Source: Clostridium thermobutyricum
Lineage (GTDB): Bacteria > Bacillota > Clostridia > Ch29
Assembly (NCBI GenBank): GCA_016842005.1
Contig: JAENYD010000016.1
Span: 1-51,923, forward strand
DNA: 51,923 nucleotides
Reading direction: 5' to 3'
Positions within the stretch are counted from its first letter, which is position 1. Each line of letters starts with the position of its first letter. This document shows, in pieces, positions 1 to 8,365 of the stretch. The notes under the pieces are model-generated. The model had not been told where the DNA came from and searched no databases. It was given only the letters and a program-made list of their open reading frames with translations. A program made the position numbers and the translations under genes.

Positions 1-78
1 GGAGGAGCGGTTTACATAATTGTTTTGATGGCATTTTATACCTGCGGAATATCGGTTATAAGTCTATTTAAACAATAG
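1..78 (+). CDS. C-terminal end of an unidentified membrane protein (partial)
   Basis: Frame 1 is open from the window edge to a TAG at 76-78 and gives 25 residues, mostly hydrophobic (Val, Ile, Leu, Met, Phe), ending in Phe-Lys-Gln. This looks like the last membrane helix of an integral membrane protein whose body lies outside the window. It points towards the pel/cotH operon and ends convergently with it. The family cannot be told from so short a tail. Confidence 0.5.
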   Translation, partial: GGAVYIIVLMAFYTCGISVISLFKQ

Positions 79-187
79 GATATTATCAAGAATAATTTGC
101 ATCAGCCCATTCAAGATAATATCCCTTACCCCTTAAGACTATTGTTTTGTGAAGGAGAAACCGCGGATCGCCCTATCTCTTTATAAT

Positions 188-227
188 ATTGTCAGGAGAA
201 CCGTCCCCCTGACAATCCCCCTGACAA
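188..227. repeat. GAACCGTCCCC-type repeat with hairpin
   Basis: Positions 188-195 (ATTGTCAG) and 209-216 (CTGACAAT) are a perfect 8-bp inverted repeat around a 13-nt loop containing AGAACCGTCCCC. The right arm is partly repeated at 219-227. A copy matching at 25 of 27 positions lies at 15158-15184 in the same orientation. The hairpin sits 4-44 nt beyond the stop of the last gene of the pel/cotH operon, so it may also act as that operon's 3' end, although no U-tract follows on either strand. Similar GGGGACGGTTC motifs are widespread intergenic repeats in Clostridia. Confidence 0.6.
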
Positions 228-231
228 TCCG

Positions 232-2301
232 TTATGGGAGTTTTAACACTGTCCCCACGGGAATATCATATATGTCTTCTATGTCGTTTAACTCCCGAAT
301 CACTTCTATCATTCTCTTGGTACCGTAAAATTTCATGCTGATTGAATAAAGGGTGTCCCCTGCTTTCACTATATAATAATCATACGTATCATTTAAGCCC
401 TGGTTACTCTGTGTATTTCCCTGGGGTAAAGAAGTGTCCTTCGGATAATGTTCTGAATTTGTGTCTCTTCCTTCCTCTGATTTATTGCCGCTGCTATTCG
501 ATGCTCCTGAAGAGGTATTCCCGCCGGCTGCATCGGTATTCTCTTCTGCATCGTCCAATATGACGGGCCATACATCCTCCTCATCAGATATATTCAAAGC
601 TTTTGTCCTGTCTATCTCAAATTTTTTTATACCATAATACCTGTCTCCGAATGGGTCCCGATAAATATTGAAGGCTATCTGAGAGTTTCCTTTTGCGTCC
701 TTTGCGGTTACCCGCCAGTAGTATACGCCTGGTTTAAGATTTTGAATTTCAATCCCGGTATGCACTATATCTTTAAATGCAGTCACAACAGAAGAAAAAT
801 CCTTATCCCTGCTCAGCTCAAAATCGTAGGACAAGCTGTCTCCCTGAATATCATAGGACCCGGTCCAGGTGAACAGATATTTATTCCCCTTTTGCTCCGG
901 CCCCATTAAGTAAAAGGGCATGGGATTTTCCAGCAACTCGTAATAATAAAGGCGGTTTCTTTCAGTCAGCCGGGGCATATCTTCATACTGTCTCCTGTAT
1001 TCTTCCAGTGTGACGGGTAGATACTTGAGGTCAGGAAGGGCGGTTATGCTTGATAAAATGATATCGTAATAGGCATCCAGAAAAGCCCTTGTCTGTTCTT
1101 CATTGACAATGGTGCTCAACTCTTCAATCTTTTCGCTTAATGCCTCAACATTTTCAGGCTCCAGGAGAAACCTTCTATGCAGCACGTTATCCCAGCACAT
1201 GGATATGCCCTTCTGCCATTTGGGCCGGTCTTCACCAAGACCCCATGCTTCATCATAATCATACGGCATAAAATACCATTTATTAGAATTCAATGGGCTG
1301 TAAAGCAAGAAATTTGTATCAGATATCCCGTAGTTGTCAAACAGGATATTTGCAGCCAGCCACGTTAAATAGTTTTCTCTGTCAAAATATGTCTCTATAA
1401 TCTGGTCGATATCAATACTGCAATCATTAACAGCCTCCAGCATATCTATCAGCTTCTGATGGTCTTCATTGCCCTGTATCTCCAGTATCTCTTCAAAATC
1501 TTTTTTGGAATAGCCGCTGTCTCCCTTATTTTTTATGTTTTGAGGATACCGTAAAAACTTGAAATTTTCCGCTTCATACAGATGCCCGTTCGAATCCAGC
1601 CTGTGATTTGTCAGAAACAGCTTGTTTGGCTGCTCAACCTGAGTGAAGAGGCCGTAATTTTCAAATTTCTCATCCGGAGGTTCGGCAGACAAATCTTTTA
1701 TGAACAATGTGACAAACCTGGTCCTGAGACTGGTTATGTCCGGAATAATGGCAAAATAGTCAAAAGACAGCTTGTTACGTATTCTAAGGGGGTCAGAGTA
1801 ATCCTTGTTAAGGTTGATAATATTTTGATTGTGCCATAATCCTTCTCTGTCATATAACCTTATTTTAAACGACTTTTGGATGTCTTTTCCCTGAGACTTT
1901 CCTTTCAGCCCCATCACTGCATTGGGTTCCCTGATAAAAATGCCGTTATTGATAATACTGTTATTGCCATCCTGGAAATACACTTCGATTTCAGGTTTAG
2001 TCTCCTCATTATCTTCACTGTATGCTAAAAGGTCCTGAAAGCTGCAAGTCTGTTCACCGCTATATTCTTTCGGTTTCAGGACAGTAACATATATTTCATC
2101 CGGTTTTGTTTGTACATCATCTTTATAGATATCCCGGTTATCAGTTATACGGGCATTGTCAAGAGGATTGACCCAGTTTTCTTCATCGAATGCAGAGTAT
2201 GTTTGTTTCCGGCTATCATATAGGACAAAAAAATAAAGGCCATAATATATGGTAATACATAAAAGGACAAAAATAATACTGAGCTTCATCCAGCCCCTCA
2301 T
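232..2301 (-). CDS. CotH-family protein kinase with C-terminal LysM domain
   Basis: Predicted membrane-anchored CotH-type kinase of 689 residues. Residues 5-27 form a signal anchor. About residues 45-440 match the CotH fold, with conserved RNKLSFDYF, VEQPNK, FDNY, NFLLYSPLN and the DYD motif at about 348-350, which in CotH kinases belongs to the metal/ATP site. About 465-550 resemble a fibronectin-like Ig domain, 585-635 are a Ser/Asn-rich linker, and 640-689 are a LysM domain (VKAGDTLYSI). CotH proteins phosphorylate spore-coat proteins in Bacillus; the target here is unknown. LysM suggests binding to peptidoglycan or another GlcNAc polymer, perhaps the Pel polymer. It is the last gene of the operon and a paralogue of the protein at 3779-5497. 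The ATG at 2301 follows GGGGGT; an internal ATG four codons in is possible. Confidence 0.85.
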   Translation of the reverse strand: MRGWMKLSIIFVLLCITIYYGLYFFVLYDSRKQTYSAFDEENWVNPLDNARITDNRDIYKDDVQTKPDEIYVTVLKPKEYSGEQTCSFQDLLAYSEDNEETKPEIEVYFQDGNNSIINNGIFIREPNAVMGLKGKSQGKDIQKSFKIRLYDREGLWHNQNIINLNKDYSDPLRIRNKLSFDYFAIIPDITSLRTRFVTLFIKDLSAEPPDEKFENYGLFTQVEQPNKLFLTNHRLDSNGHLYEAENFKFLRYPQNIKNKGDSGYSKKDFEEILEIQGNEDHQKLIDMLEAVNDCSIDIDQIIETYFDRENYLTWLAANILFDNYGISDTNFLLYSPLNSNKWYFMPYDYDEAWGLGEDRPKWQKGISMCWDNVLHRRFLLEPENVEALSEKIEELSTIVNEEQTRAFLDAYYDIILSSITALPDLKYLPVTLEEYRRQYEDMPRLTERNRLYYYELLENPMPFYLMGPEQKGNKYLFTWTGSYDIQGDSLSYDFELSRDKDFSSVVTAFKDIVHTGIEIQNLKPGVYYWRVTAKDAKGNSQIAFNIYRDPFGDRYYGIKKFEIDRTKALNISDEEDVWPVILDDAEENTDAAGGNTSSGASNSSGNKSEEGRDTNSEHYPKDTSLPQGNTQSNQGLNDTYDYYIVKAGDTLYSISMKFYGTKRMIEVIRELNDIEDIYDIPVGTVLKLP

Positions 2302-2334
2302 AATGCGTATACCCCCGTTTTAATGATATAGCAC

Positions 2335-3015
2335 TTATTCTGCATAATCACCGTTATATTTCACCAGTACTGCACTGTCTACCCCTTCTATATTTGACAG
2401 GTTTTCTACGAATGAGGTATTATCCCCTACTTTTCTCAGTTCCAGCGTTAATTCAGTTTTTCCATTGGCAACCGTTTTGGATTTCAAAACATGCTTCAGT
2501 TTGTTCAGTATGAATAACACATCTTTTTGGGCGGCCTCATCATATTTCACAATTAAAAGATATGTTGTAATCTTCAGCTTTTTGCGGGACATAATTATCA
2601 TTACTATGCCAATAAACAGTGAACCGCCGATTGCAACAGGATATATCCCGGCTCCCGACGCTATTCCCGCCGCAATTGCCCAGAACATGAATGAAATATC
2701 CTTCGGGTCTTTTATGGCAGCCCTGAACCTTACAATACTCAATGCGCCCACCATGCCCAATGACAGCACTATATTAGAGCTGATTGTCATAATGACCAGA
2801 GAAGTAACCAGACTGAGCAACACCAGCGATGTATTGAAGCTGTGACTGTAAACCACACCCTGGAAGGTGATTTTGTATATACAGAATATAAACAGTGCTA
2901 CAGCCAGGGAGATAAAAAGTGCTATTAAAATATTAACCAGGGACGGGTCTGCAAAGTTTGGCAGTTCAAGTATGCTTTTTTTTATGATATCTTGAAAACT
3001 CAGTGGACCTTTCAT
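2335..3015 (-). CDS. DUF4956 family membrane protein
   Basis: 226-residue protein with about four membrane helices between residues 25 and 145 and a cytoplasmic C-terminal domain of about 80 residues. The stretch GMVGALSIVRFRAAIKDP followed by a Gly/Ala-rich helix is the DUF4956 signature. The function of the family is not established. It is often encoded beside VTC-type polyphosphate polymerases and CotH proteins, exactly as here. By analogy with eukaryotic VTC complexes it could help carry or couple polyphosphate or its precursor across the membrane; that is inference. Start ATG at 3015, preceded by GGAGGTTCTC. It lies 25 nt after the VTC gene, clearly in the same transcript. Confidence 0.85.
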   Translation of the reverse strand: MKGPLSFQDIIKKSILELPNFADPSLVNILIALFISLAVALFIFCIYKITFQGVVYSHSFNTSLVLLSLVTSLVIMTISSNIVLSLGMVGALSIVRFRAAIKDPKDISFMFWAIAAGIASGAGIYPVAIGGSLFIGIVMIIMSRKKLKITTYLLIVKYDEAAQKDVLFILNKLKHVLKSKTVANGKTELTLELRKVGDNTSFVENLSNIEGVDSAVLVKYNGDYAE

Positions 3016-3040
3016 GAGAACCTCCAGCAGTGAGAATGAT

Positions 3041-3745
3041 TTATTTCAGGCTGTTAACAGCCTCCATGCACAGCGCATATTTGGATGCCGCAGAAATATT
3101 ATGACTGCATATTTGAAGCAGGTTGTGGACATATGTCGGTAAGAATGCTCCATATTTGATTTCCAGAATCATTACCGGCTTGTCAAAGATTGCTTTAGTG
3201 GCAATTGTATCGTCAAATATGTCAAAAGAATTAATGCCTGCCCTCAGGTCCTTGTCGAAAGTAATTCTTACATTGCCGGCTCCCAGTGTATAGGCTTCCC
3301 TTTCATAATCCACTATTACCGCGGGTTTAAGCAAATTGTTCCTGATTTCAATGTAGAATTCGCGAAACAGGCTGCAACCGGCATTCAGCAAAAACTGACA
3401 GTCCCCTTGCAGGATTGCGTAGAACCAGTCTTTGGTGAGGTCCGCCGTTTTTTTGCTGATATATTTGTCGTATTTGCTTTTCTTCTCCAGCCTGATCACT
3501 GTATCCGCCAGATTGTATATGCGTATCCTGTATTTCTTCCTCTCAAATATGCCTGACTTTTTTTCATACAGTGCACTATTGTAGATATCGTCAAAATACA
3601 GACTCCTTACATGATATCCGTCGTTAACAGCTGCGTGCCTGTCCTTCTCCAGGACTGCGTCAAGCCGTCTTTTTAAATGCGTGTATTCGTGGAGATTAAT
3701 AAAATACTTCAGTTCATGCCTCAATAAATTATCACCGTACCTCAT
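3041..3745 (-). CDS. VTC-domain polyphosphate polymerase
   Basis: 234-residue soluble protein of the VTC (vacuolar transporter chaperone) domain family, which makes polyphosphate from ATP inside a basic tunnel. Visible tunnel motifs in order: RHELKYFI near residue 8, VRSLYFDD near 47, RKKYRIRIY near 68, RLEKKSKYDKYISKK near 85, YEREAY near 150, RITFDKDLR near 160 and ILEIKYGAFLP near 195. The basic and acidic residues expected for phosphate, nucleotide and metal binding are kept, so it looks active. It sits between a CotH gene and DUF4956, a recurring trio. Start ATG at 3745 follows GAGGAGAGAAA. Confidence 0.88.
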   Translation of the reverse strand: MRYGDNLLRHELKYFINLHEYTHLKRRLDAVLEKDRHAAVNDGYHVRSLYFDDIYNSALYEKKSGIFERKKYRIRIYNLADTVIRLEKKSKYDKYISKKTADLTKDWFYAILQGDCQFLLNAGCSLFREFYIEIRNNLLKPAVIVDYEREAYTLGAGNVRITFDKDLRAGINSFDIFDDTIATKAIFDKPVMILEIKYGAFLPTYVHNLLQICSHNISAASKYALCMEAVNSLK

Positions 3746-3778
3746 TTTCTCTCCTCATAGTTAGTAACGTTACCCTTT

Positions 3779-5497
3779 TCATTCGATAGTAATTTTTCTA
3801 ACCCCATAATAACTATGCCCCTCTCCATCATATTGGTCAAACGCTTCCTGCCAGTTCCCCTTCCCATCATGGGCAGTCGCTTTCCAGTAATACCGGCCTG
3901 GCTTCAAATCTCCCACGCTGCAGCCGGTCTTTTTTAAACCCTTGTATGAAGCTATAATGTTTTTGAATTCAGGGTCCTTACTTAACATGAAGTTATACGT
4001 CAGGTCATCGCCCTGGAGGTCATAGGAGGCATCCCACGCAAATACATAACTGCCGTTTTGTAGTACGGGTTCCCCCAGAAAAAACGGCATGGGATTTTCC
4101 AGGGAAGCAAAGTAGTCTTTCCTGTTCTGCTCTGTAAGCCCGACCAGAGAGTATAACTGTTCTTTATATTCGCTTTCGGGTATTTCCAGGTATTTCGCAT
4201 CAGGCATCCTGTAAATATTATCTTTTACGGCACTGTAATAGCTGTCCAGCAGCTTCCGTGTATTTTCCCCGTTGATGATGTCTGACAGGGCCTCAATTTT
4301 TCTGTTCAGCGCCTCAACATTATCGATATCTTTAAAAAACCTGTTGAACAGCGCCATCCCCCAGTAATTTGAGAGGCCTTTTTGCCATTTACCTCTTTGT
4401 GTTGCTCCCTCCCACGTTCCATCATAATCCCAGGGGATGAAAAACCATTTATCGGAATTCAACGGGCTGTACAGCAGAAAATTCCTGCTGCTGGTATCGT
4501 AATTGTCAAACAGAATATTTACTGCCAGCCACGTCAGTAAGTTGTCCCTATCAAAGTATTTGTCAACCACCTCATTTATATCTCTGCTATAATCATTGAC
4601 TGCCTCCAGCATCTCTGTCAGCTTTTTATGGTCATTGCTGCCGCACACTTCGAGAATTTCTTCAAATTTATTGCTGTCATAGGTTAGGTCCTCTTTTACC
4701 TTTATAGCGTCCTCATACCTGAAGAACTCGAAATATTCGGCTTTGTACAGATGACCGTTTTTATCGAGATTATGCCTTTCCAGGAACCTTTTGTTGGGCT
4801 GTTCAATAAAAGTATATAACCCGTAATATTGGAACTCTTTATCCGGTGTTCTGGATGACAGGTCCTTTATATAAAGCCTTACAAAACGCGTGCGCAAACT
4901 CACAAAATCGGGAAGCATTTCAAAATAATCAAAGGACAATTTATTTCTTATCCTTAATGGATCATAAAAATGTTTATTTAAATTTATAATTTGAAAGTCC
5001 AGCCATTTTTCCGTACCGTCAAACAGCTTTATTTTATAGGACTTCTGAGATGCTAACCGGGCAGATTGCCCTCTTACCTCCATAGTCGCATTAGGGACAG
5101 GAGGAGACACGTCTCTTTCGCCGGGCTCGCCCGCCTCGAATAAGACTTCAACCACCGGGTCAACGGCATCGCTGACATACCCCTCATCAATATTATACGC
5201 CATATTGTTCAGCTGTTCAAAAGTGACAGCGTCTGCACTTGCCGGAGGCAGCACGGTCACATATAAATTGTCCACACGGGCATCCTGGTCTTCTTTGTAT
5301 ATCCCCTTGTTATCCACAAGTTTAGCCGTATTCAGCGGGTTTTCCCAGTTTTCCGGGACGTCCCGGTTTTCATCACCGGTGATTTCCTCCGCGACATCCG
5401 ATGCTGCCTTTCTCTCTCCTGTGGATGTGCTCACCAGTATGATGATTAACAGCAATATGAAAAACCCAAGGCCCAAACCCTGACGGACACTATTCAT
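3779..5497 (-). CDS. CotH-family protein kinase, membrane anchored
   Basis: 572-residue paralogue of the protein at 232-2301 but without LysM. Residues 8-25 are a signal anchor and 26-50 an acidic linker. The CotH domain covers about 50-470, with RNKLSFDYF, FIEQPNKRF, the Asn-Phe-Leu-Leu-Tyr motif near 339 and DYD at about 357-359. A C-terminal Ig/fibronectin-like module (about 485-560) ends the protein. It would act outside the membrane, or on exported substrates, using ATP and a divalent metal. It starts 6 nt after the pelG stop, so the two are translationally linked, which ties this kinase to polysaccharide synthesis. The family assignment is firm; the substrate is not known. Confidence 0.85.
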   Translation of the reverse strand: MNSVRQGLGLGFFILLLIIILVSTSTGERKAASDVAEEITGDENRDVPENWENPLNTAKLVDNKGIYKEDQDARVDNLYVTVLPPASADAVTFEQLNNMAYNIDEGYVSDAVDPVVEVLFEAGEPGERDVSPPVPNATMEVRGQSARLASQKSYKIKLFDGTEKWLDFQIINLNKHFYDPLRIRNKLSFDYFEMLPDFVSLRTRFVRLYIKDLSSRTPDKEFQYYGLYTFIEQPNKRFLERHNLDKNGHLYKAEYFEFFRYEDAIKVKEDLTYDSNKFEEILEVCGSNDHKKLTEMLEAVNDYSRDINEVVDKYFDRDNLLTWLAVNILFDNYDTSSRNFLLYSPLNSDKWFFIPWDYDGTWEGATQRGKWQKGLSNYWGMALFNRFFKDIDNVEALNRKIEALSDIINGENTRKLLDSYYSAVKDNIYRMPDAKYLEIPESEYKEQLYSLVGLTEQNRKDYFASLENPMPFFLGEPVLQNGSYVFAWDASYDLQGDDLTYNFMLSKDPEFKNIIASYKGLKKTGCSVGDLKPGRYYWKATAHDGKGNWQEAFDQYDGEGHSYYGVRKITIE

Positions 5498-5503
5498 ATG
5501 ATA

Positions 5504-6949
5504 CTAGCCCCCTATTCTGTTCAGCCTGTCGGCAAGACCTGCCAGCAGGCCTCTTTCCTTTTCCTTCCACGAGACCTGTATACAGAAGACATAATAATCG
5601 ATATTATTAAGGTGCATTACCAGCTGAATAATGGAAAATATTAAAGACATCAGACCGGCCATAAAAAATCCCAAACCATAGTAGGTCACGCCAAGATAAA
5701 TCGTGGCAAAAGTAAAAAGAAAACTTGTTGCCATAAAATGCAAAGCTGTTTTGCAGGCGCTTTTCTCGTTGTCAAAATACAGCAGTATTGTCATGATGAC
5801 AAACATGATTATTACACAATAATATCCCAGCGCCAGGATATTGTACATGTCGACCATGCCGGCAGTAAATCCTGCTAATGGCAACAATTTCATCCCCAAA
5901 ATAATAGAAGCGATCGTGAAAAACAGCTGTACTTCCATTATATAGATAAGTTCCTTATAAATGGTTCTTTTCATTTCCTTTTTTGCTGTTGCAATATCTT
6001 CGTAACAGGCGCCGTTATTGACCAGATAAAAATATTTACTGTATTTTTCATAAAATTCGGTTTCAACTTTTACAATAAACATTACCAGGGTGGGAATTAC
6101 GCTCAAAAAGGCATAAAATGCAGGAATATCATATGACGGGGCGTAAACATAAGTGTTTTCCAGGACACGATGCATACCGGAGAATCCCCAGAAAACAAAG
6201 TTATGCCCATACAGCCCAACGGTAAAAAATATATTTGTGAAAAAAATCAGGTAAAAATGGTCGTAATATCGGATAAAATTAAAATATAAAGTGCTTTTGC
6301 CTTTAAAATAGCGTTGAACCTCACAGGCCAGGGAGACGATTACAACAAGGATGCACAGGTCAAAGGCAATTATTACGGACAAAATTTCCTCCAGAATGGT
6401 GTATTTGATCAATATATATCCGGTTATCAATCCCAGAACAGTACCGTAAAAAAAACTGTAGGCAACTTTTTTAAAGTTCTTGACTGCCGATACATACACG
6501 CTCAATACTGTCTCAATAACCAGTTCAATAAACAGCAAATAGGCAGAAAATCTATATGCCGTATCCAGGGGTGACATATAGTAGAATATACAGGCTGCCA
6601 GTCCCGCAACCATCAGTATTATCGCGAGGGAACCGTATAATGACGGCAGGATATCTTCTTTTTCCCCCAGATATAACCTGTCCGATAAATATCTGGACAG
6701 CATCATGCAATAACCGCTTGATATAATTACCGAAAATATGAAAGAGTACATAATGGTAGCCTGCAGAATATCCCTTTCATATCTTTCCACCCCTATATAC
6801 TTCAACATGAACTGCATAAAGGTTATTGCCGTGACACTGATCACTACCGGCCCAACCGTGACGAATATTGAATAAAGATAGGCTCTGGCGTTAGCCATCA
6901 ATCCTCTGTCTTTATAAAGCTTTTTTAACTCAAAGCCAATGCCTGCCAT
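5504..6949 (-). CDS. pelG: PelG, Pel polysaccharide export membrane protein
   Basis: 481 residues with about 12 membrane helices, the usual size for PelG (a MOP-flippase relative that passes the Pel polymer across the membrane together with PelD, PelE and PelF). The N-terminal GIGFELKKLYKDRG followed by the first helix is the family signature. It overlaps the end of pelF by 25 nt, and its stop is 6 nt before the next gene (cotH), so pelF, pelG and cotH are one translational unit. No truncation or frameshift is apparent. Confidence 0.93.
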   Translation of the reverse strand: MAGIGFELKKLYKDRGLMANARAYLYSIFVTVGPVVISVTAITFMQFMLKYIGVERYERDILQATIMYSFIFSVIISSGYCMMLSRYLSDRLYLGEKEDILPSLYGSLAIILMVAGLAACIFYYMSPLDTAYRFSAYLLFIELVIETVLSVYVSAVKNFKKVAYSFFYGTVLGLITGYILIKYTILEEILSVIIAFDLCILVVIVSLACEVQRYFKGKSTLYFNFIRYYDHFYLIFFTNIFFTVGLYGHNFVFWGFSGMHRVLENTYVYAPSYDIPAFYAFLSVIPTLVMFIVKVETEFYEKYSKYFYLVNNGACYEDIATAKKEMKRTIYKELIYIMEVQLFFTIASIILGMKLLPLAGFTAGMVDMYNILALGYYCVIIMFVIMTILLYFDNEKSACKTALHFMATSFLFTFATIYLGVTYYGLGFFMAGLMSLIFSIIQLVMHLNNIDYYVFCIQVSWKEKERGLLAGLADRLNRIGG

Positions 6950-8361
6950 TTTCGTTCACTTCCAAACTGTTCATATATTTTTTTATATTTGAAAACAAAA
7001 TCTTCCTTCCTGTATAAATGGGCAATTCTATTACAGGCATTCTGTCCCATTTCTTTCCGCAAACCCTCGTCTTTACACAGCTTGATTATGGACTGCGCTA
7101 TCCCGTTATAATCCATTATATGTTCGACAAAACCGGCTTGTCCGTAGTGGTCATGTTTCCCATAGAGGAGGTCCCTGCAGGCCCCGACATTTGTACACAC
7201 ATGGGGTTTCCGGGCTGCCATACCCTCCATGACGGCCAGGGGCTGCCCTTCGCTTATGCTGGTTAGGACCAGTATATCCATTTTCCCAATATAATCAGTT
7301 GTATTTACCTCACCTGTGAAATGGACATCCTGCAGGTCTAGCTGCCTTACAAGCTCCAGACATTCGTTATAATATTCAGGATTATCATCCGTAGGACCCA
7401 TGACAAAAAATTTCGCATTTTTAATCTCTTCTTTGACTATGTTAAAGCTGAGCAGCATGGTCTTTATATCTTTAATCGGCACCACTCTGATAATCGCTCC
7501 GATATTTATACTGTATTCGTCTTCCTTTTCAGGAATATCCCTGAACTCTGATACTTCAATGCCATTCGGAATAATGGTTATCTTTTCTTCCGGACATCCC
7601 AGCTCAACCTGCAGTTCTTTGTTGGTATCAAACAGAGATACCACCTTGTCTGCTGCATTGTATGCGCAGCGGGAAAGATTATAAAAATAGTTGATCCAGA
7701 CTTCCTTGTAATGCCCCTTAACCCAGTCAGCTTTTATGACCTCTTCCTCCCGTTCTCTTGTATAGATACCATGTTCAGACAATATAAAAGGCTTGTTATA
7801 TAAAAACTTGGCATAACTGGCCAGGACCCCGGCATATCCGGTAGAAACGCTGTGGTACAGGTCTGCCCGGGGCATATCCTGCATAAGAAGATAAAACAAA
7901 AAAATATACATTGACCGTATAGTCCAGATAAATTCGGTAAAGGGCGTATACGGATACTGGTTTCTGTACGTTTCTATTACGAGGTCATAAAAATCCTTGC
8001 TCATGAAAAAATCGGTCACATGTTTGAACCGGTTGCCCCTGAATATTTCAAATACTGCATTCCAGGAAAAGCTCTCCCCCGCCAGCAGTCCTTTCAAAGC
8101 TTCCCTTTCATCTTTACGGAGCTTATATCTTTTGCCTTTTGTCCCTCCCGCAAACTCTATATTATCCAGAAAAACGTCTGAAATTTTTATTACATTGGCA
8201 GGGAGTTTATATTTATACTCTCCCGCACAGCCGGAATCCGCTCCAATGGCATAAATAATAAACTCGTGTTCGGGGCAGGATGCAATCAATGTATTAATCC
8301 AGCCGGATACTCCACCTAATGTATACGGATAGCTTCCTTCAGCAAACATGCAAATGCGCAT
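6925..8361 (-). CDS. pelF: PelF, family GT4 glycosyltransferase of Pel synthesis
   Basis: 478-residue GT-B glycosyltransferase. The N-terminus (MRICMFAEGSYPYTLGGVSG) is the characteristic PelF opening. The C-terminal GT4 half carries the nucleotide-sugar EX7E motif at about Glu371 to Glu379 (SEGQPLAVMEG). PelF is soluble and in known systems polymerises UDP-linked aminosugar (GalNAc in Gram-positive and Pseudomonas work) at the inner face of the PelD/E/G complex. Start ATG at 8361 is preceded by AAGGTGAT and lies 4 nt after the deacetylase gene. Confidence 0.95.
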   Translation of the reverse strand: MRICMFAEGSYPYTLGGVSGWINTLIASCPEHEFIIYAIGADSGCAGEYKYKLPANVIKISDVFLDNIEFAGGTKGKRYKLRKDEREALKGLLAGESFSWNAVFEIFRGNRFKHVTDFFMSKDFYDLVIETYRNQYPYTPFTEFIWTIRSMYIFLFYLLMQDMPRADLYHSVSTGYAGVLASYAKFLYNKPFILSEHGIYTREREEEVIKADWVKGHYKEVWINYFYNLSRCAYNAADKVVSLFDTNKELQVELGCPEEKITIIPNGIEVSEFRDIPEKEDEYSINIGAIIRVVPIKDIKTMLLSFNIVKEEIKNAKFFVMGPTDDNPEYYNECLELVRQLDLQDVHFTGEVNTTDYIGKMDILVLTSISEGQPLAVMEGMAARKPHVCTNVGACRDLLYGKHDHYGQAGFVEHIMDYNGIAQSIIKLCKDEGLRKEMGQNACNRIAHLYRKEDFVFKYKKIYEQFGSERKWQALALS

Positions 8362-8365
8362 AAAA

